Part shown: positions 6,815 to 14,331 of the stretch, piece after piece | Layout of the letters: each line of letters begins with the position of its first letter | Numbering within the stretch: position 1 is the first letter of the stretch | Origin: CALKWS01 sp048594865 | GTDB taxonomy: Bacteria; Actinomycetota; Actinomycetes; Actinomycetales; Beutenbergiaceae | Assembly (NCBI GenBank): GCA_048594865.1 | Contig: JBMDWZ010000211.1 | Coordinates: 1 to 24,639 of the forward strand | Direction of reading: 5' to 3' | DNA: 24,639 nt | Notes under the pieces: generated by a model | Database searches by the model: none | What the model saw: only the letters and a program-made list of their open reading frames with translations | What the model was told of the DNA's origin: nothing | Program-made: the position numbers and the translations under genes

Positions 6815-9511
6815 ATGGCCTCACTCTTTGACAACCTCCCGACCGCATCCAACACACTCGCCAGCCTGCCGGCCGCGCCGAGTTCGGACGCGGCCGATTC
6901 AGACGTGCCCTACTCCGCCGATTACGGGTCTGACGCTGGCTCTGATTCCCGCCCTGGTGGCATTGCCGCCAAGCCTGGTTCAGCCGGCTCCGGCTCGAAA
7001 GCTGGCGCCGCCGATCCCGGCGCCTTCGCCGGCGGCGAAGGGCTGGAGCACTTCGACATCCCGATCGGCGAGGAACCCCTCGATGAAGAGGCCGCCCATG
7101 AAGCCTCGCGCAAAGCAGCCGCCGAGCGAGCCGACACGTTGCTGGACGGTCTCAATCCCCAGCAGCGGGCCGCCGTCGTCCATTCCGGTGGGCAACTGCT
7201 CATCATCGCCGGAGCCGGATCCGGGAAGACCCGGGTCCTGACCCACCGCATCGCCTATCAACTCGCCACCGGCGCGGCCACCCCCGGCCAGATCTTGGCA
7301 ATCACCTTCACCAATAAGGCCGCCGCCGAAATGCGCGAACGGGTTGGCGAACTGGTCGGCCCCCGCGCCAAGGCCATGTGGGTGTCCACCTTCCACTCAG
7401 CCTGCGTGCGGATCCTGCGCCGCGAAGCCAAAACCCTCGGCCTGCGCTCCACGTTCTCCATCTACGACGCCGCGGACTCACAACGTCTGATGACCCTCGT
7501 TTGCCGGGAACTGGACCTGGATCCCAAGCGTTTCCCGCCCAAGGCGTTTAGCCACAAGGTCTCGGACCTGAAGAACGAGCTGGTCGATCCCGAGGACTTC
7601 GCCAGCACCGTCAGCGACTCCAACCCCTACGAGCAAAACCTTGCCGCGGCCTACCGGATGTATCAGCAGCGGCTGCGCCAGGCACACGCTCTGGACTTCG
7701 ACGACATCATCATGACCACCGTCAACCTGTTGCAGGCATTCCCAGCCGTCGCGGAGCACTACCGCCGCCGGTTCCGGCACGTCCTGGTCGATGAGTACCA
7801 AGACACCAACCACGCCCAGTACGTCTTGGTCCGCGAACTCGTCGGCGCCGCCAACGCCACCCCGGTAGATGACGGCGCACCGCACGTGCCGCCCGGTGAA
7901 CTCACGGTCGTCGGTGACGCCGACCAGTCGATCTACGCCTTCCGCGGCGCCACCATCCGCAACATCGTGGAGTTCGAGGCCGACTATCCGCAGGCCACCA
8001 CGATCCTGCTTGAGCAGAATTACCGCTCCACCCAAACAATCCTCACCGCCGCCAACGCGGTGATCTCCCGCAACCCCGGCCGCCGCGCAAAGAACCTGTG
8101 GACCGACTCCGGAGCCGGCGCCAAGATCGTTGGCTACGTCGCGGACTCCGAACACGAAGAAGCACGGTTCATCGCCGAGGAGATCGACAAGCTCGGCGAA
8201 TCCGACGGCGTCAAGCCCAGCGACGTCGCCATCTTTTACCGCACCAACGCCCAGTCCCGCGCACTGGAAGAAGTGCTGGTGCGGGTGGGTTTGCCGTACA
8301 AGGTCGTCGGTGGCACGCGCTTCTACGAGCGGCGCGAAATCAAGGATTCGATCGCTTACTTGCGCGCGATCGCCAACCCCGACGACGCCGTCAACCTACG
8401 CCGGATCCTCAACGTCCCCAAACGCGGGCTTGGCGACCGCACCGAGGCCATGCTGGCCGCACACGCCGAACGTGAGCGAGTGAGCTTCGGCGCTGCCATC
8501 GAGAACGTGGACAACGTCATCGGCTTGGCCACCAGGGCGGTCACCGGCGTCAAGGCGTTCGCCTCCATGCTCGGTTCCCTTCGTGAATTGTCCGACGGCG
8601 GAGCGAGCCCGGCGGAGGTCCTGGACGCGGTCTTGGAGCAGTCGGGCTACTTGGCGGAGCTGCGCGCTAGCGATGACCCTCAGGACGCCTCCCGGGTGGA
8701 AAACCTCGCCGAACTGCACGCAGTCGCGGTGGAGTTCACCGAGTCTGAACCCGATGGCGACCTGGGCGACTTCCTGGAACGCGTGGCCCTGGTGGCCGAT
8801 GCGGACCAGATCCCCGACCCCGACGGCGATGGCGTCATCACCCTGATGACCGTGCACACCGCTAAGGGGCTGGAGTTCCCCGTGGTCTTTGTCTCTGGCC
8901 TCGAAGACGGCACGTTCCCGCACCAGCGCTCACTGGCGGATCAGGATGAACTGTCTGAAGAGCGCCGGCTGGCCTACGTGGCACTGACCCGGGCGCGGGC
9001 GCGGCTATACATTTCCCGGGCGGCGGTACGCACTACCTTCGGGATGCCCAATGAGCTCCCACCGAGCCGCTTCATCGACGACGTTCCGCCAGAGCTCCTC
9101 GACTGGCGCCGGGAGCAGTCCTCGATGGGTGCACTGCGCGGCGGTCCGTACGCCAGCGGTGGCTATGGCTCTGGGGGCTATGGGTCTGGCGGTTACGGGT
9201 CTGGTGGTTACGGGTCTGGTGGTTATGGCTCGGGCGGTCGCCGCGGACCGGGGGCATCCGGATCGCGTGGACCCTCAGCGCCGCGGCAGCGAGCCGATCG
9301 CGACGAAGGCACGCCCTCGTTCGGCTCGGCCAAACCTCGTGCCGATGCGCCGTCCCTCGCGGTGGGGGACCGGGTCACCCACGACTCCTATGGCCTAGGC
9401 CGGGTGGTCGCCGTGGAAGGTGCGGGCCACAATGCGGTCGCGAAGGTCGACTTCGGCGACTCGGGGACAAAGCGTCTGCTGCTGCGCTTCTCGCCGGTGA
9501 CCAAGCTCTAG
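6815..9511 (+). CDS. pcrA: ATP-dependent DNA helicase PcrA (UvrD family)
   Basis: This 898-residue SF1A helicase has all the expected motifs. Walker A AGAGSGKT is at 132-139, followed by TFTNKAAAEM, Walker B VDEYQD (325-330), GDADQSIYAFRGA, EQNYRST, TVHTAKGLEFPVVF and VALTRARARLY. It unwinds DNA 3' to 5' in repair, replication-conflict resolution and transcription-coupled work. The N-terminal MASLFDNLP start is family-like, followed by a disordered acidic/Gly stretch to about residue 95. Near the C-terminus there is a GGYGS pentapeptide repeat (782-806). The Tudor-like domain VGDRVTHDSYGLGRVVAVEG (about 850-898) is known in PcrA to bind RNA polymerase. It is slightly long for the family because of the two disordered regions. 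The ATG at 6815 has no strong ribosome binding site, so a near-leaderless mRNA is possible. Confidence 0.96.
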   Translation: MASLFDNLPTASNTLASLPAAPSSDAADSDVPYSADYGSDAGSDSRPGGIAAKPGSAGSGSKAGAADPGAFAGGEGLEHFDIPIGEEPLDEEAAHEASRKAAAERADTLLDGLNPQQRAAVVHSGGQLLIIAGAGSGKTRVLTHRIAYQLATGAATPGQILAITFTNKAAAEMRERVGELVGPRAKAMWVSTFHSACVRILRREAKTLGLRSTFSIYDAADSQRLMTLVCRELDLDPKRFPPKAFSHKVSDLKNELVDPEDFASTVSDSNPYEQNLAAAYRMYQQRLRQAHALDFDDIIMTTVNLLQAFPAVAEHYRRRFRHVLVDEYQDTNHAQYVLVRELVGAANATPVDDGAPHVPPGELTVVGDADQSIYAFRGATIRNIVEFEADYPQATTILLEQNYRSTQTILTAANAVISRNPGRRAKNLWTDSGAGAKIVGYVADSEHEEARFIAEEIDKLGESDGVKPSDVAIFYRTNAQSRALEEVLVRVGLPYKVVGGTRFYERREIKDSIAYLRAIANPDDAVNLRRILNVPKRGLGDRTEAMLAAHAERERVSFGAAIENVDNVIGLATRAVTGVKAFASMLGSLRELSDGGASPAEVLDAVLEQSGYLAELRASDDPQDASRVENLAELHAVAVEFTESEPDGDLGDFLERVALVADADQIPDPDGDGVITLMTVHTAKGLEFPVVFVSGLEDGTFPHQRSLADQDELSEERRLAYVALTRARARLYISRAAVRTTFGMPNELPPSRFIDDVPPELLDWRREQSSMGALRGGPYASGGYGSGGYGSGGYGSGGYGSGGYGSGGRRGPGASGSRGPSAPRQRADRDEGTPSFGSAKPRADAPSLAVGDRVTHDSYGLGRVVAVEGAGHNAVAKVDFGDSGTKRLLLRFSPVTKL
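9158..9238 (+). repeat. 15-bp in-frame repeat (GGYGS) in pcrA
   Basis: Five 15-bp units (9158-9232) and a partial sixth encode Gly-Gly-Tyr-Gly-Ser repeats in the linker before the C-terminal Tudor-like domain. The units differ mainly at silent positions. Confidence 0.9.
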
Positions 9512-9536
9512 GTCACGCCCACCTTCGCGCACCGGT

Positions 9537-9661
9537 CCGCCTGCCTACGCGCGCTACCTTGCCTACCCGTGGGCGTTAGCTTGCCTGTCCGCGTGAGATC
9601 TCTCGCCTACCTATGAGCGCCATCTCGCCTACCCGCGAGCGCTGCCCCGCCTAGTGGCGCC
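9537..9661 (+). repeat. 22-bp tandem repeat array after pcrA
   Basis: Five full units (9537, 9559, 9581, 9603 and 9625) and a partial sixth (9647-9661) each begin with a variant of TTGCCTACC or TCGCCTACC followed by a variable GC-rich half. The units are degenerate and carry no ORF. The array starts 26 bases after the pcrA stop. Confidence 0.75.
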
Positions 9662-9666
9662 TGTCC

Positions 9667-9750
9667 ACCCCGATCTGCACACCCCGATCTGCCGATCCCG
9701 ATCTGCACATCCCGATCTGTCCATCCCGATCTGCCGACCCCGATCTTTCC
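9667..9750 (+). repeat. 14-bp tandem repeat array
   Basis: Six consecutive 14-bp units share the core CCCGATCTG, flanked by two or three variable bases (starts 9667, 9681, 9695, 9709, 9723 and 9737). The period is not a multiple of three and no gene covers it. It follows the 22-bp array almost directly. GATC occurs once in every unit. Confidence 0.88.
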
Positions 9751-9781
9751 GGCCCGGCGTATCCCGCCCAGCTCTCCCTGC

Positions 9782-9807
9782 GCCCCGATTCGGCGTGGTG
9801 CCGGGGC
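9782..9807 (+). terminator. Candidate terminator hairpin between pcrA and the acyltransferase gene
   Basis: GCCCCG (9782-9787) pairs with CGGGGC (9802-9807) over a 14-base loop and is followed by TTTGT. It is the only stem with a short T-run in this 359-base spacer, which is otherwise filled by the two repeat arrays. Confidence 0.45.
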
Positions 9808-9870
9808 TTTGTCGGTGCCGCTGCCTAATCTCTGACCAAGAGCCAGAAGTGCTGTCCAAGGAGGCGCACG

Positions 9871-11934
9871 GTGCCCAGCACTGGGGTGCAGATCAGGCCG
9901 GCGGATGCCAAAGTAGGCAACCGGATCCCCGGCCTCGATGGTCTACGCGCGTTCGCCGTCGTGGGCGTCCTGATCTTCCACTTGGTGCCCGCCTGGCTGC
10001 CCGGCGGCTACCTCGGCGTCGACGTCTTCTTCGTCATCTCCGGTTTCCTCATCACCACCCTGCTGCTGCGAGAACTGAAGTCCAAGGGCCGCATCGACCT
10101 CAAGAGATTCTGGCTACGCCGGGCCCGCCGATTGCTGCCCGCGCTGCTGGTCGTGGTCACGGTCTGCACCGCGCTGGCGCTCGCTGCCGGCCAGGACCTG
10201 CTCGTGGGCGCGGGGCGACAAGTGCTCGGTGCGCTGACCTTCACCAGCAACTGGCTGGAGATCAGCGCCGGATCTTCCTATGCCCACCAGGCCACGCCGC
10301 AGCTGTTCCTCAACCTGTGGTCACTGGCCGTGGAGGAGCAGTTCTATGTGTTGTGGCCGATCATCTTCGTCTTCCTGCTTGCCACCTTCCGCCGTCAGCA
10401 GGCGTTGACCTGGCTGCTTCTTGGACTCGCGGCCGCCTCGGCGCTCGCGATGGCGCTACTGGCAGAGACGGCCCAGGACCCCACCCGCGCCTATTACGGC
10501 ACCGACACCCACCTGTTCGGACTGATGATCGGCGCCGCCCTCGCGGTCGCTTATGCCGGGGGGCAAGGCAGGCCTTCGGGATCGGCCGCGCGGCAGCGGG
10601 CCCCGAACCTGAGCGAGCCGCAACGCGTGCTCATCGGGCTACTTTCGCTGCTCGGCCTGATCTGTCTGATGGTGTTCCTCAGCTGGGACAACCCGTGGGC
10701 CTACCGGGGCGGCATTCTGCTGGCCGCGCTACTCACCGCTGGCGTGATCGCCGCGCTCCCGCGCGGCAACAACGCCCTGACCCGGCTCTTTGACCTGGCG
10801 CCACTGCAATGGATCGGGCAACGCTCCTACGGCCTGTACCTGTGGCACTGGCCAATCCTGCTCCTGGTCGGCGCGTTCGCCCCGCGGGTGGTGCCCGAAT
10901 CGGGCGGTTGGTGGGCCCAGCGGGCGTTCGCCCTGGTGCTCACCGTGGTGATTTCCGCGGCCTCCTACCGCTGGATCGAATCGCCAATCCGGGAACGAGG
11001 GTTCATCCAGTGCGCCCGCAGTATCCGCGAAGTTCTGGCTCGGTCGCGGTGGCTGTCCTGGCCGCGGTTCACGGCCGCGGCGACCGGAGTGTGCGTCGTG
11101 CTCTCGGCCGTGGCTGTGGCCACCGCACCTGCGCAGTCGCAGATCGAGGAATCCCTCGAGGGTGCTCGCGACGCGGTCGAGGGGAGCCAAACCGGCGCCG
11201 CGAGTGAGATTCGTGACGCGAGTGTCGGGGGAGAGGCGGGCGCCAACGGCGGGTCGAGCGAATCCGACGATGATGCCGAGGAGGCTGGCGCGGGCAAGTC
11301 TGACGGCGAGAGCGGGCCAGACAGTGAGAGCGGGCCAGACAGTGCGAACGAGCCCGACAGTGAGAACGAGCCAGACAACCACGGCGAGCCGGAGAGTGAT
11401 GGCAAGTCAGATGGTGAGGACAAACCGGAGGACGACGGAACTTCCCAGTCCTCCGACCTCGGCAAGCGAATGACTGGCTTCGGCGATTCGATGATGTACG
11501 TCGCCGCGCCAGGCCTCCAGGACCGCTTCCCGGGAATGCACGTCGACGCGGTCTCCAACCGGCGCTGGTCAGACGTGGCCCAGGCGATCGAGACGCAACT
11601 CTCCACCGGCGAGGTACGCGACGTCGTCGTCATCGCCGCGGGCACCAATGCCGGTATCGGCGACCTGGACGTCGTCAACCAAACCCTCGACAACCTGGGC
11701 ACTGAGCGCACCATCGTGCTCGTCAACCTCTACGGGTCCTCGGCGTTCGTCAAAGAGTCCAACCAGGCCATGGATCGCATTGCCGCGGAGCGTGACAACG
11801 TCGTGGTCGCCGACTGGTACGGCGCCATCAGCGAGAACCTCGACGACCTCCAAGCAGACCAGACCCACCCCGACTGGGAGGGCATGTACCTGTTCGCCGA
11901 CGTCGTCGGTCAAGCCCTAGATTCGGTGAACTAG
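9871..11934 (+). CDS. OafA/OatA-type membrane O-acyltransferase with C-terminal SGNH domain
   Basis: From GTG 9871, with AAGGAGG eight bases upstream, the protein has 687 residues. The N-terminal half (about 20-365) is an acyltransferase-3 domain with about ten membrane helices. It shows LDGLRAFAVVGVLIFH (His37), FWLRRARRLLP (80-90) and SLAVEEQFYVLWP (about 151-163). A further helix near 405-420 leads to an acidic, Ser/Asp/Glu-rich linker (about 425-530). The last part (about 533-687) is an SGNH hydrolase-like domain: GDSMM (Ser540), AAGTNAG (Asn593) and DQTHPDW (Asp663/His666). The membrane part likely passes an acyl group across the membrane, and the SGNH domain places it on a cell-surface glycan. 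OatA-type enzymes acetylate peptidoglycan, but the acceptor here is not known. Confidence 0.9.
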   Translation: MPSTGVQIRPADAKVGNRIPGLDGLRAFAVVGVLIFHLVPAWLPGGYLGVDVFFVISGFLITTLLLRELKSKGRIDLKRFWLRRARRLLPALLVVVTVCTALALAAGQDLLVGAGRQVLGALTFTSNWLEISAGSSYAHQATPQLFLNLWSLAVEEQFYVLWPIIFVFLLATFRRQQALTWLLLGLAAASALAMALLAETAQDPTRAYYGTDTHLFGLMIGAALAVAYAGGQGRPSGSAARQRAPNLSEPQRVLIGLLSLLGLICLMVFLSWDNPWAYRGGILLAALLTAGVIAALPRGNNALTRLFDLAPLQWIGQRSYGLYLWHWPILLLVGAFAPRVVPESGGWWAQRAFALVLTVVISAASYRWIESPIRERGFIQCARSIREVLARSRWLSWPRFTAAATGVCVVLSAVAVATAPAQSQIEESLEGARDAVEGSQTGAASEIRDASVGGEAGANGGSSESDDDAEEAGAGKSDGESGPDSESGPDSANEPDSENEPDNHGEPESDGKSDGEDKPEDDGTSQSSDLGKRMTGFGDSMMYVAAPGLQDRFPGMHVDAVSNRRWSDVAQAIETQLSTGEVRDVVVIAAGTNAGIGDLDVVNQTLDNLGTERTIVLVNLYGSSAFVKESNQAMDRIAAERDNVVVADWYGAISENLDDLQADQTHPDWEGMYLFADVVGQALDSVN
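11305..11376 (+). repeat. 18-bp in-frame repeat in the acyltransferase linker
   Basis: Four 18-bp units (11305, 11323, 11341 and 11359) encode GESGPD, SESGPD, SANEPD and SENEPD. A degenerate fifth unit encodes NHGEPE. The repeats form part of the acidic spacer outside the membrane. Confidence 0.85.
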
Positions 11935-11996
11935 GGCCACGGAGGTGTGTGACCGGTCTTGCGCACCGAACGTCCTAGCCAAGGCTCGAATCGCGA

Positions 11997-12002
11997 TAGG
12001 CT
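11997..12002 (+). promoter_or_regulatory. Possible -10 element of the sucCD operon
   Basis: TAGGCT lies 66 bases before the sucC start and has the same hexamer as the candidate -10 of pcrA. No convincing -35 box is visible. Confidence 0.3.
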
Positions 12003-12007
12003 GCCAT

Positions 12008-12034
12008 GCGGTGGGGCCCGCCGCGCACCACCGC
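12008..12034 (+). promoter_or_regulatory. Stem-loop in the sucC leader
   Basis: GCGGTGG (12008-12014) pairs perfectly with CCACCGC (12028-12034) over a 13-base loop. It lies between the candidate -10 and the sucC ribosome binding site. Its role is unknown; it may only stabilise the mRNA. Confidence 0.4.
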
Positions 12035-12068
12035 CCGCATCGGCGTCGTAACGGCATGAAAGGCACAC

Positions 12069-13244
12069 ATGGACCTGTTCGAGTACCAGGCACGTGATCT
12101 GTTCGAAGCGCACGGTGTCCCCGTGCTCGGCGGACTCGTGGCAACCACCGGCGCGGAAGCTCGCGCCGCCGCTGAGAAGCTTCTTGGAGGCTCCGGCGTC
12201 GTCGTCATCAAGGCGCAGGTCAAGGTCGGAGGCCGCGGCACGGCCGGCGGTGTGAAGATCGCCCGCTCCGTCGATGAGGCCCAAGAGGTCGCCGAACAGA
12301 TCCTCGGAATGGACATCAAGGGGCACACCGTGCACCGCGTGATGATCGCCGAGGGTGCTGACATCGCCGAGGAGTACTACTTCTCGGTGCTGCTGGACCG
12401 CGCCGAGCGCCGCTACCTGGCGATGGCCAGCGTTGAGGGCGGCATGGAAATCGAGCAGCTCGCAGAAGAGCGCCCCGAGGCCCTGGCCCGGATCGCCGTC
12501 GACCCGAACGTGGGTATCGACGAGGCCAAGGCCACCGAGATCGTTGAAGCCGCAGGCTTCGCGGCCGACGTTGCCGACAAGGTCAAGGCAGCGATCATCA
12601 AGCTGTGGACCGTGTACGTGGAGTCCGACGCCACCCTGGTTGAGGTCAACCCGCTGGTCAAGACCGGCGCCGGAGACATCGTCGCCCTGGACGGCAAGGT
12701 CACCCTGGATGCCAACGCGGACTTCCGCCACGAGGACTGGGCCGAGCTGGCCGACGCCTCGGAGACCGATCCGCTGGAAGCCAAGGCCGCAGAGTCCGGG
12801 CTCAACTACGTCAAGCTCGACGGCGAGGTCGGCATCATCGGAAACGGTGCCGGACTGGTGATGTCCACCCTGGACGTCGTCGCCTACGCCGGTGAGAACC
12901 ACGGCGGCGTGAAGCCCGCAAACTTCTTGGACATCGGCGGTGGCGCATCGGCTTCGGTGATGGCCAACGGCCTGGACGTCATCCTCGGCGACCCGCAGGT
13001 CAACAGCGTGTTCGTGAACGTCTTCGGCGGAATCACCGCCTGCGACGAGGTCGCCAACGGCATCGTGCAAGCACTGGAAATCCTCGGTGACACCGCGACC
13101 AAGCCACTGGTTGTGCGACTGGACGGCAACAACGTCGTCGAAGGCCGTCGGATCCTCGACGAAGCAAACCACCCGCTGGTCACCATCATGGACACCATGG
13201 ACGGCGCCGCCGCTAAGGCCGCCGAACTGGCCGCAACCTCCTGA
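12069..13244 (+). CDS. sucC: Succinyl-CoA synthetase (ADP-forming) beta subunit
   Basis: This 391-residue protein begins with the SucC start MDLFEYQARDLFEAHGVPV. An ATP-grasp domain covers about residues 1-235 (KAQVKVGGRGTAGGVK, and VEVNPL with its metal-binding Glu and Asn). A CoA-ligase-type domain follows (VGIIGNGAGLVMSTLDVV, NFLDIGGGAS, FVNVFGGITACD, VVRLDGNN). With SucD it converts succinyl-CoA, phosphate and ADP (or GDP) to succinate, CoA and ATP (or GTP) in the TCA cycle, in the cytoplasm. Length and motifs are normal. The ATG at 12069 has GAAAGG six bases upstream. sucD begins 39 bases downstream, so the two form one operon. Confidence 0.97.
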   Translation: MDLFEYQARDLFEAHGVPVLGGLVATTGAEARAAAEKLLGGSGVVVIKAQVKVGGRGTAGGVKIARSVDEAQEVAEQILGMDIKGHTVHRVMIAEGADIAEEYYFSVLLDRAERRYLAMASVEGGMEIEQLAEERPEALARIAVDPNVGIDEAKATEIVEAAGFAADVADKVKAAIIKLWTVYVESDATLVEVNPLVKTGAGDIVALDGKVTLDANADFRHEDWAELADASETDPLEAKAAESGLNYVKLDGEVGIIGNGAGLVMSTLDVVAYAGENHGGVKPANFLDIGGGASASVMANGLDVILGDPQVNSVFVNVFGGITACDEVANGIVQALEILGDTATKPLVVRLDGNNVVEGRRILDEANHPLVTIMDTMDGAAAKAAELAATS

Positions 13245-13283
13245 CCTCAAACCTCCATCAAGAAAAGGCGCTGCTAAGAAATC

Positions 13284-14183
13284 ATGGCGATCTTCCTTAA
13301 CTCCGACTCCAAAGTCATCGTTCAGGGCATGACGGGGGCCGAGGGCCAGAAGCACACCCGGCGCATGCTCGCCTCCGGCACCAACATCGTTGGTGGCGTG
13401 AACCCGCGCAAGGCCGGCACCACCGTCGACTTCGACGTCGATGGCACCACCTCCTCAATCCCCGTTTTCGGTGGGGTCGCCGAGGCGATCGAGCAGACCG
13501 GCGCTGATGTGTCCGTGCTGTTCGTGCCCCCGGCATTCACCAAGGCCGCGGTTGTTGAAGCGGTGGACGCTGGCATGCCGCTGGTGGTCATCATCACCGA
13601 GGGCATCCCGGTCAAGGACTCCGCGGAGTTCTACAACTACGCAGTCTCCAAGGGCGTGCGCCTGATCGGCCCGAACTGCCCGGGCCTGATCAGCCCCGGA
13701 AAGTCGAACGTGGGCATCATCCCCGCCGACATTGCCGGCGATGGCCCCATCGGTCTGGTCTCCAAGTCCGGAACCCTGACCTACCAGATGATGTACGAGC
13801 TGCGGGACTTCGGATTCTCCTCGGCCATCGGCATCGGTGGAGACCCGGTCATCGGCACCACCCACATCGACGCCCTGGCCGCGTTCGAGGCCGACCCCGA
13901 CACCAAGGTCATGGTCATGATCGGTGAGATCGGTGGCGACGCCGAAGAGCGCGCCGCGGACTTCATTGCCAAGAACGTGACCAAGCCGGTGGTGGGCTAC
14001 GTCGCCGGGTTCACCGCCCCCGAAGGCAAGACCATGGGTCACGCCGGTGCGATCGTCTCCGGTTCCTCAGGTACCGCCGAGGCTAAGAAGGAAGCCCTCG
14101 AGGCTGCCGGGGTCAAGGTCGGCAAGACGCCGTCGGAGACCGCTGCGCTGGTGCGCGAACTGCTGGAGACCGCGGGAGCCTGA
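13284..14183 (+). CDS. sucD: Succinyl-CoA synthetase (ADP-forming) alpha subunit
   Basis: This 299-residue protein carries the CoA-binding Rossmann domain (VIVQGMTGAEGQKHTRRML, residues 11-29; GGVNPRKAG). Its ligase domain has IGPNCPGLISPGK (128-140) and SKSGTLTYQM. The phosphohistidine loop MGHAGAI places the catalytic His at 253. That residue carries the phosphate between succinyl phosphate and the nucleotide bound by SucC. The protein has normal length with no missing residue. AAGAAAAGG lies somewhat far upstream of the ATG at 13284, consistent with coupling to sucC. Three strong stem-loops follow the stop. Confidence 0.97.
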   Translation: MAIFLNSDSKVIVQGMTGAEGQKHTRRMLASGTNIVGGVNPRKAGTTVDFDVDGTTSSIPVFGGVAEAIEQTGADVSVLFVPPAFTKAAVVEAVDAGMPLVVIITEGIPVKDSAEFYNYAVSKGVRLIGPNCPGLISPGKSNVGIIPADIAGDGPIGLVSKSGTLTYQMMYELRDFGFSSAIGIGGDPVIGTTHIDALAAFEADPDTKVMVMIGEIGGDAEERAADFIAKNVTKPVVGYVAGFTAPEGKTMGHAGAIVSGSSGTAEAKKEALEAAGVKVGKTPSETAALVRELLETAGA

Positions 14184-14194
14184 CGCGCTGGATA

Positions 14195-14220
14195 GCCGGC
14201 CGGTGAATGCCGGTCGGCTC
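14195..14220 (+). terminator. Candidate terminator of sucCD (first of three hairpins)
   Basis: A ten-base stem with one G-U pair (AGCCGGCCGG with CCGGTCGGCT) closes a six-base loop, TGAATG, beginning 12 bases after the sucD stop. There is no U-tract, which is common in high-GC actinobacteria. Confidence 0.6.
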
Positions 14221-14237
14221 CTGTGCGGCCCGGTGAA

Positions 14238-14261
14238 CTCGGGACGAGTTCCTCGCCCGAG
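14238..14261 (+). terminator. Second hairpin after sucD
   Basis: CTCGGG then CGAG (one bulged A at 14244 between them) pairs with CTCG then CCCGAG over a TTC loop, giving ten base pairs. It may be a second terminator or part of a structured leader for the next gene. Confidence 0.45.
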
Positions 14262-14271
14262 GATGTGAGCT

Positions 14272-14291
14272 AGGCGCGCTTCGGCGCGCCT
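14272..14291 (+). terminator. Third hairpin after sucD, with UUCG tetraloop
   Basis: AGGCGCGC and GCGCGCCT form a perfect eight-base stem closed by TTCG, an exceptionally stable tetraloop. It lies 40 bases before the next start codon, with no T-run after it. Confidence 0.5.
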
Positions 14292-14331
14292 GCTCGCGGC
14301 CAACGCGATCGCGGGTGACGATGGCTTTGAC

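Noticed and set aside
9537..9750. CRISPR array
   Set aside because: Units are directly contiguous with no spacers, repeats are short and degenerate, and no cas gene is nearby.
9654..10793. 379-residue plus-strand ORF starting in the 14-bp array
   Set aside because: It overlaps the acyltransferase gene in another frame, and its first part is only the translated repeat.
11931..13355. 474-residue minus-strand ORF across sucC
   Set aside because: It is the antisense shadow of sucC, whose identity is certain; such long shadows are common at high GC.
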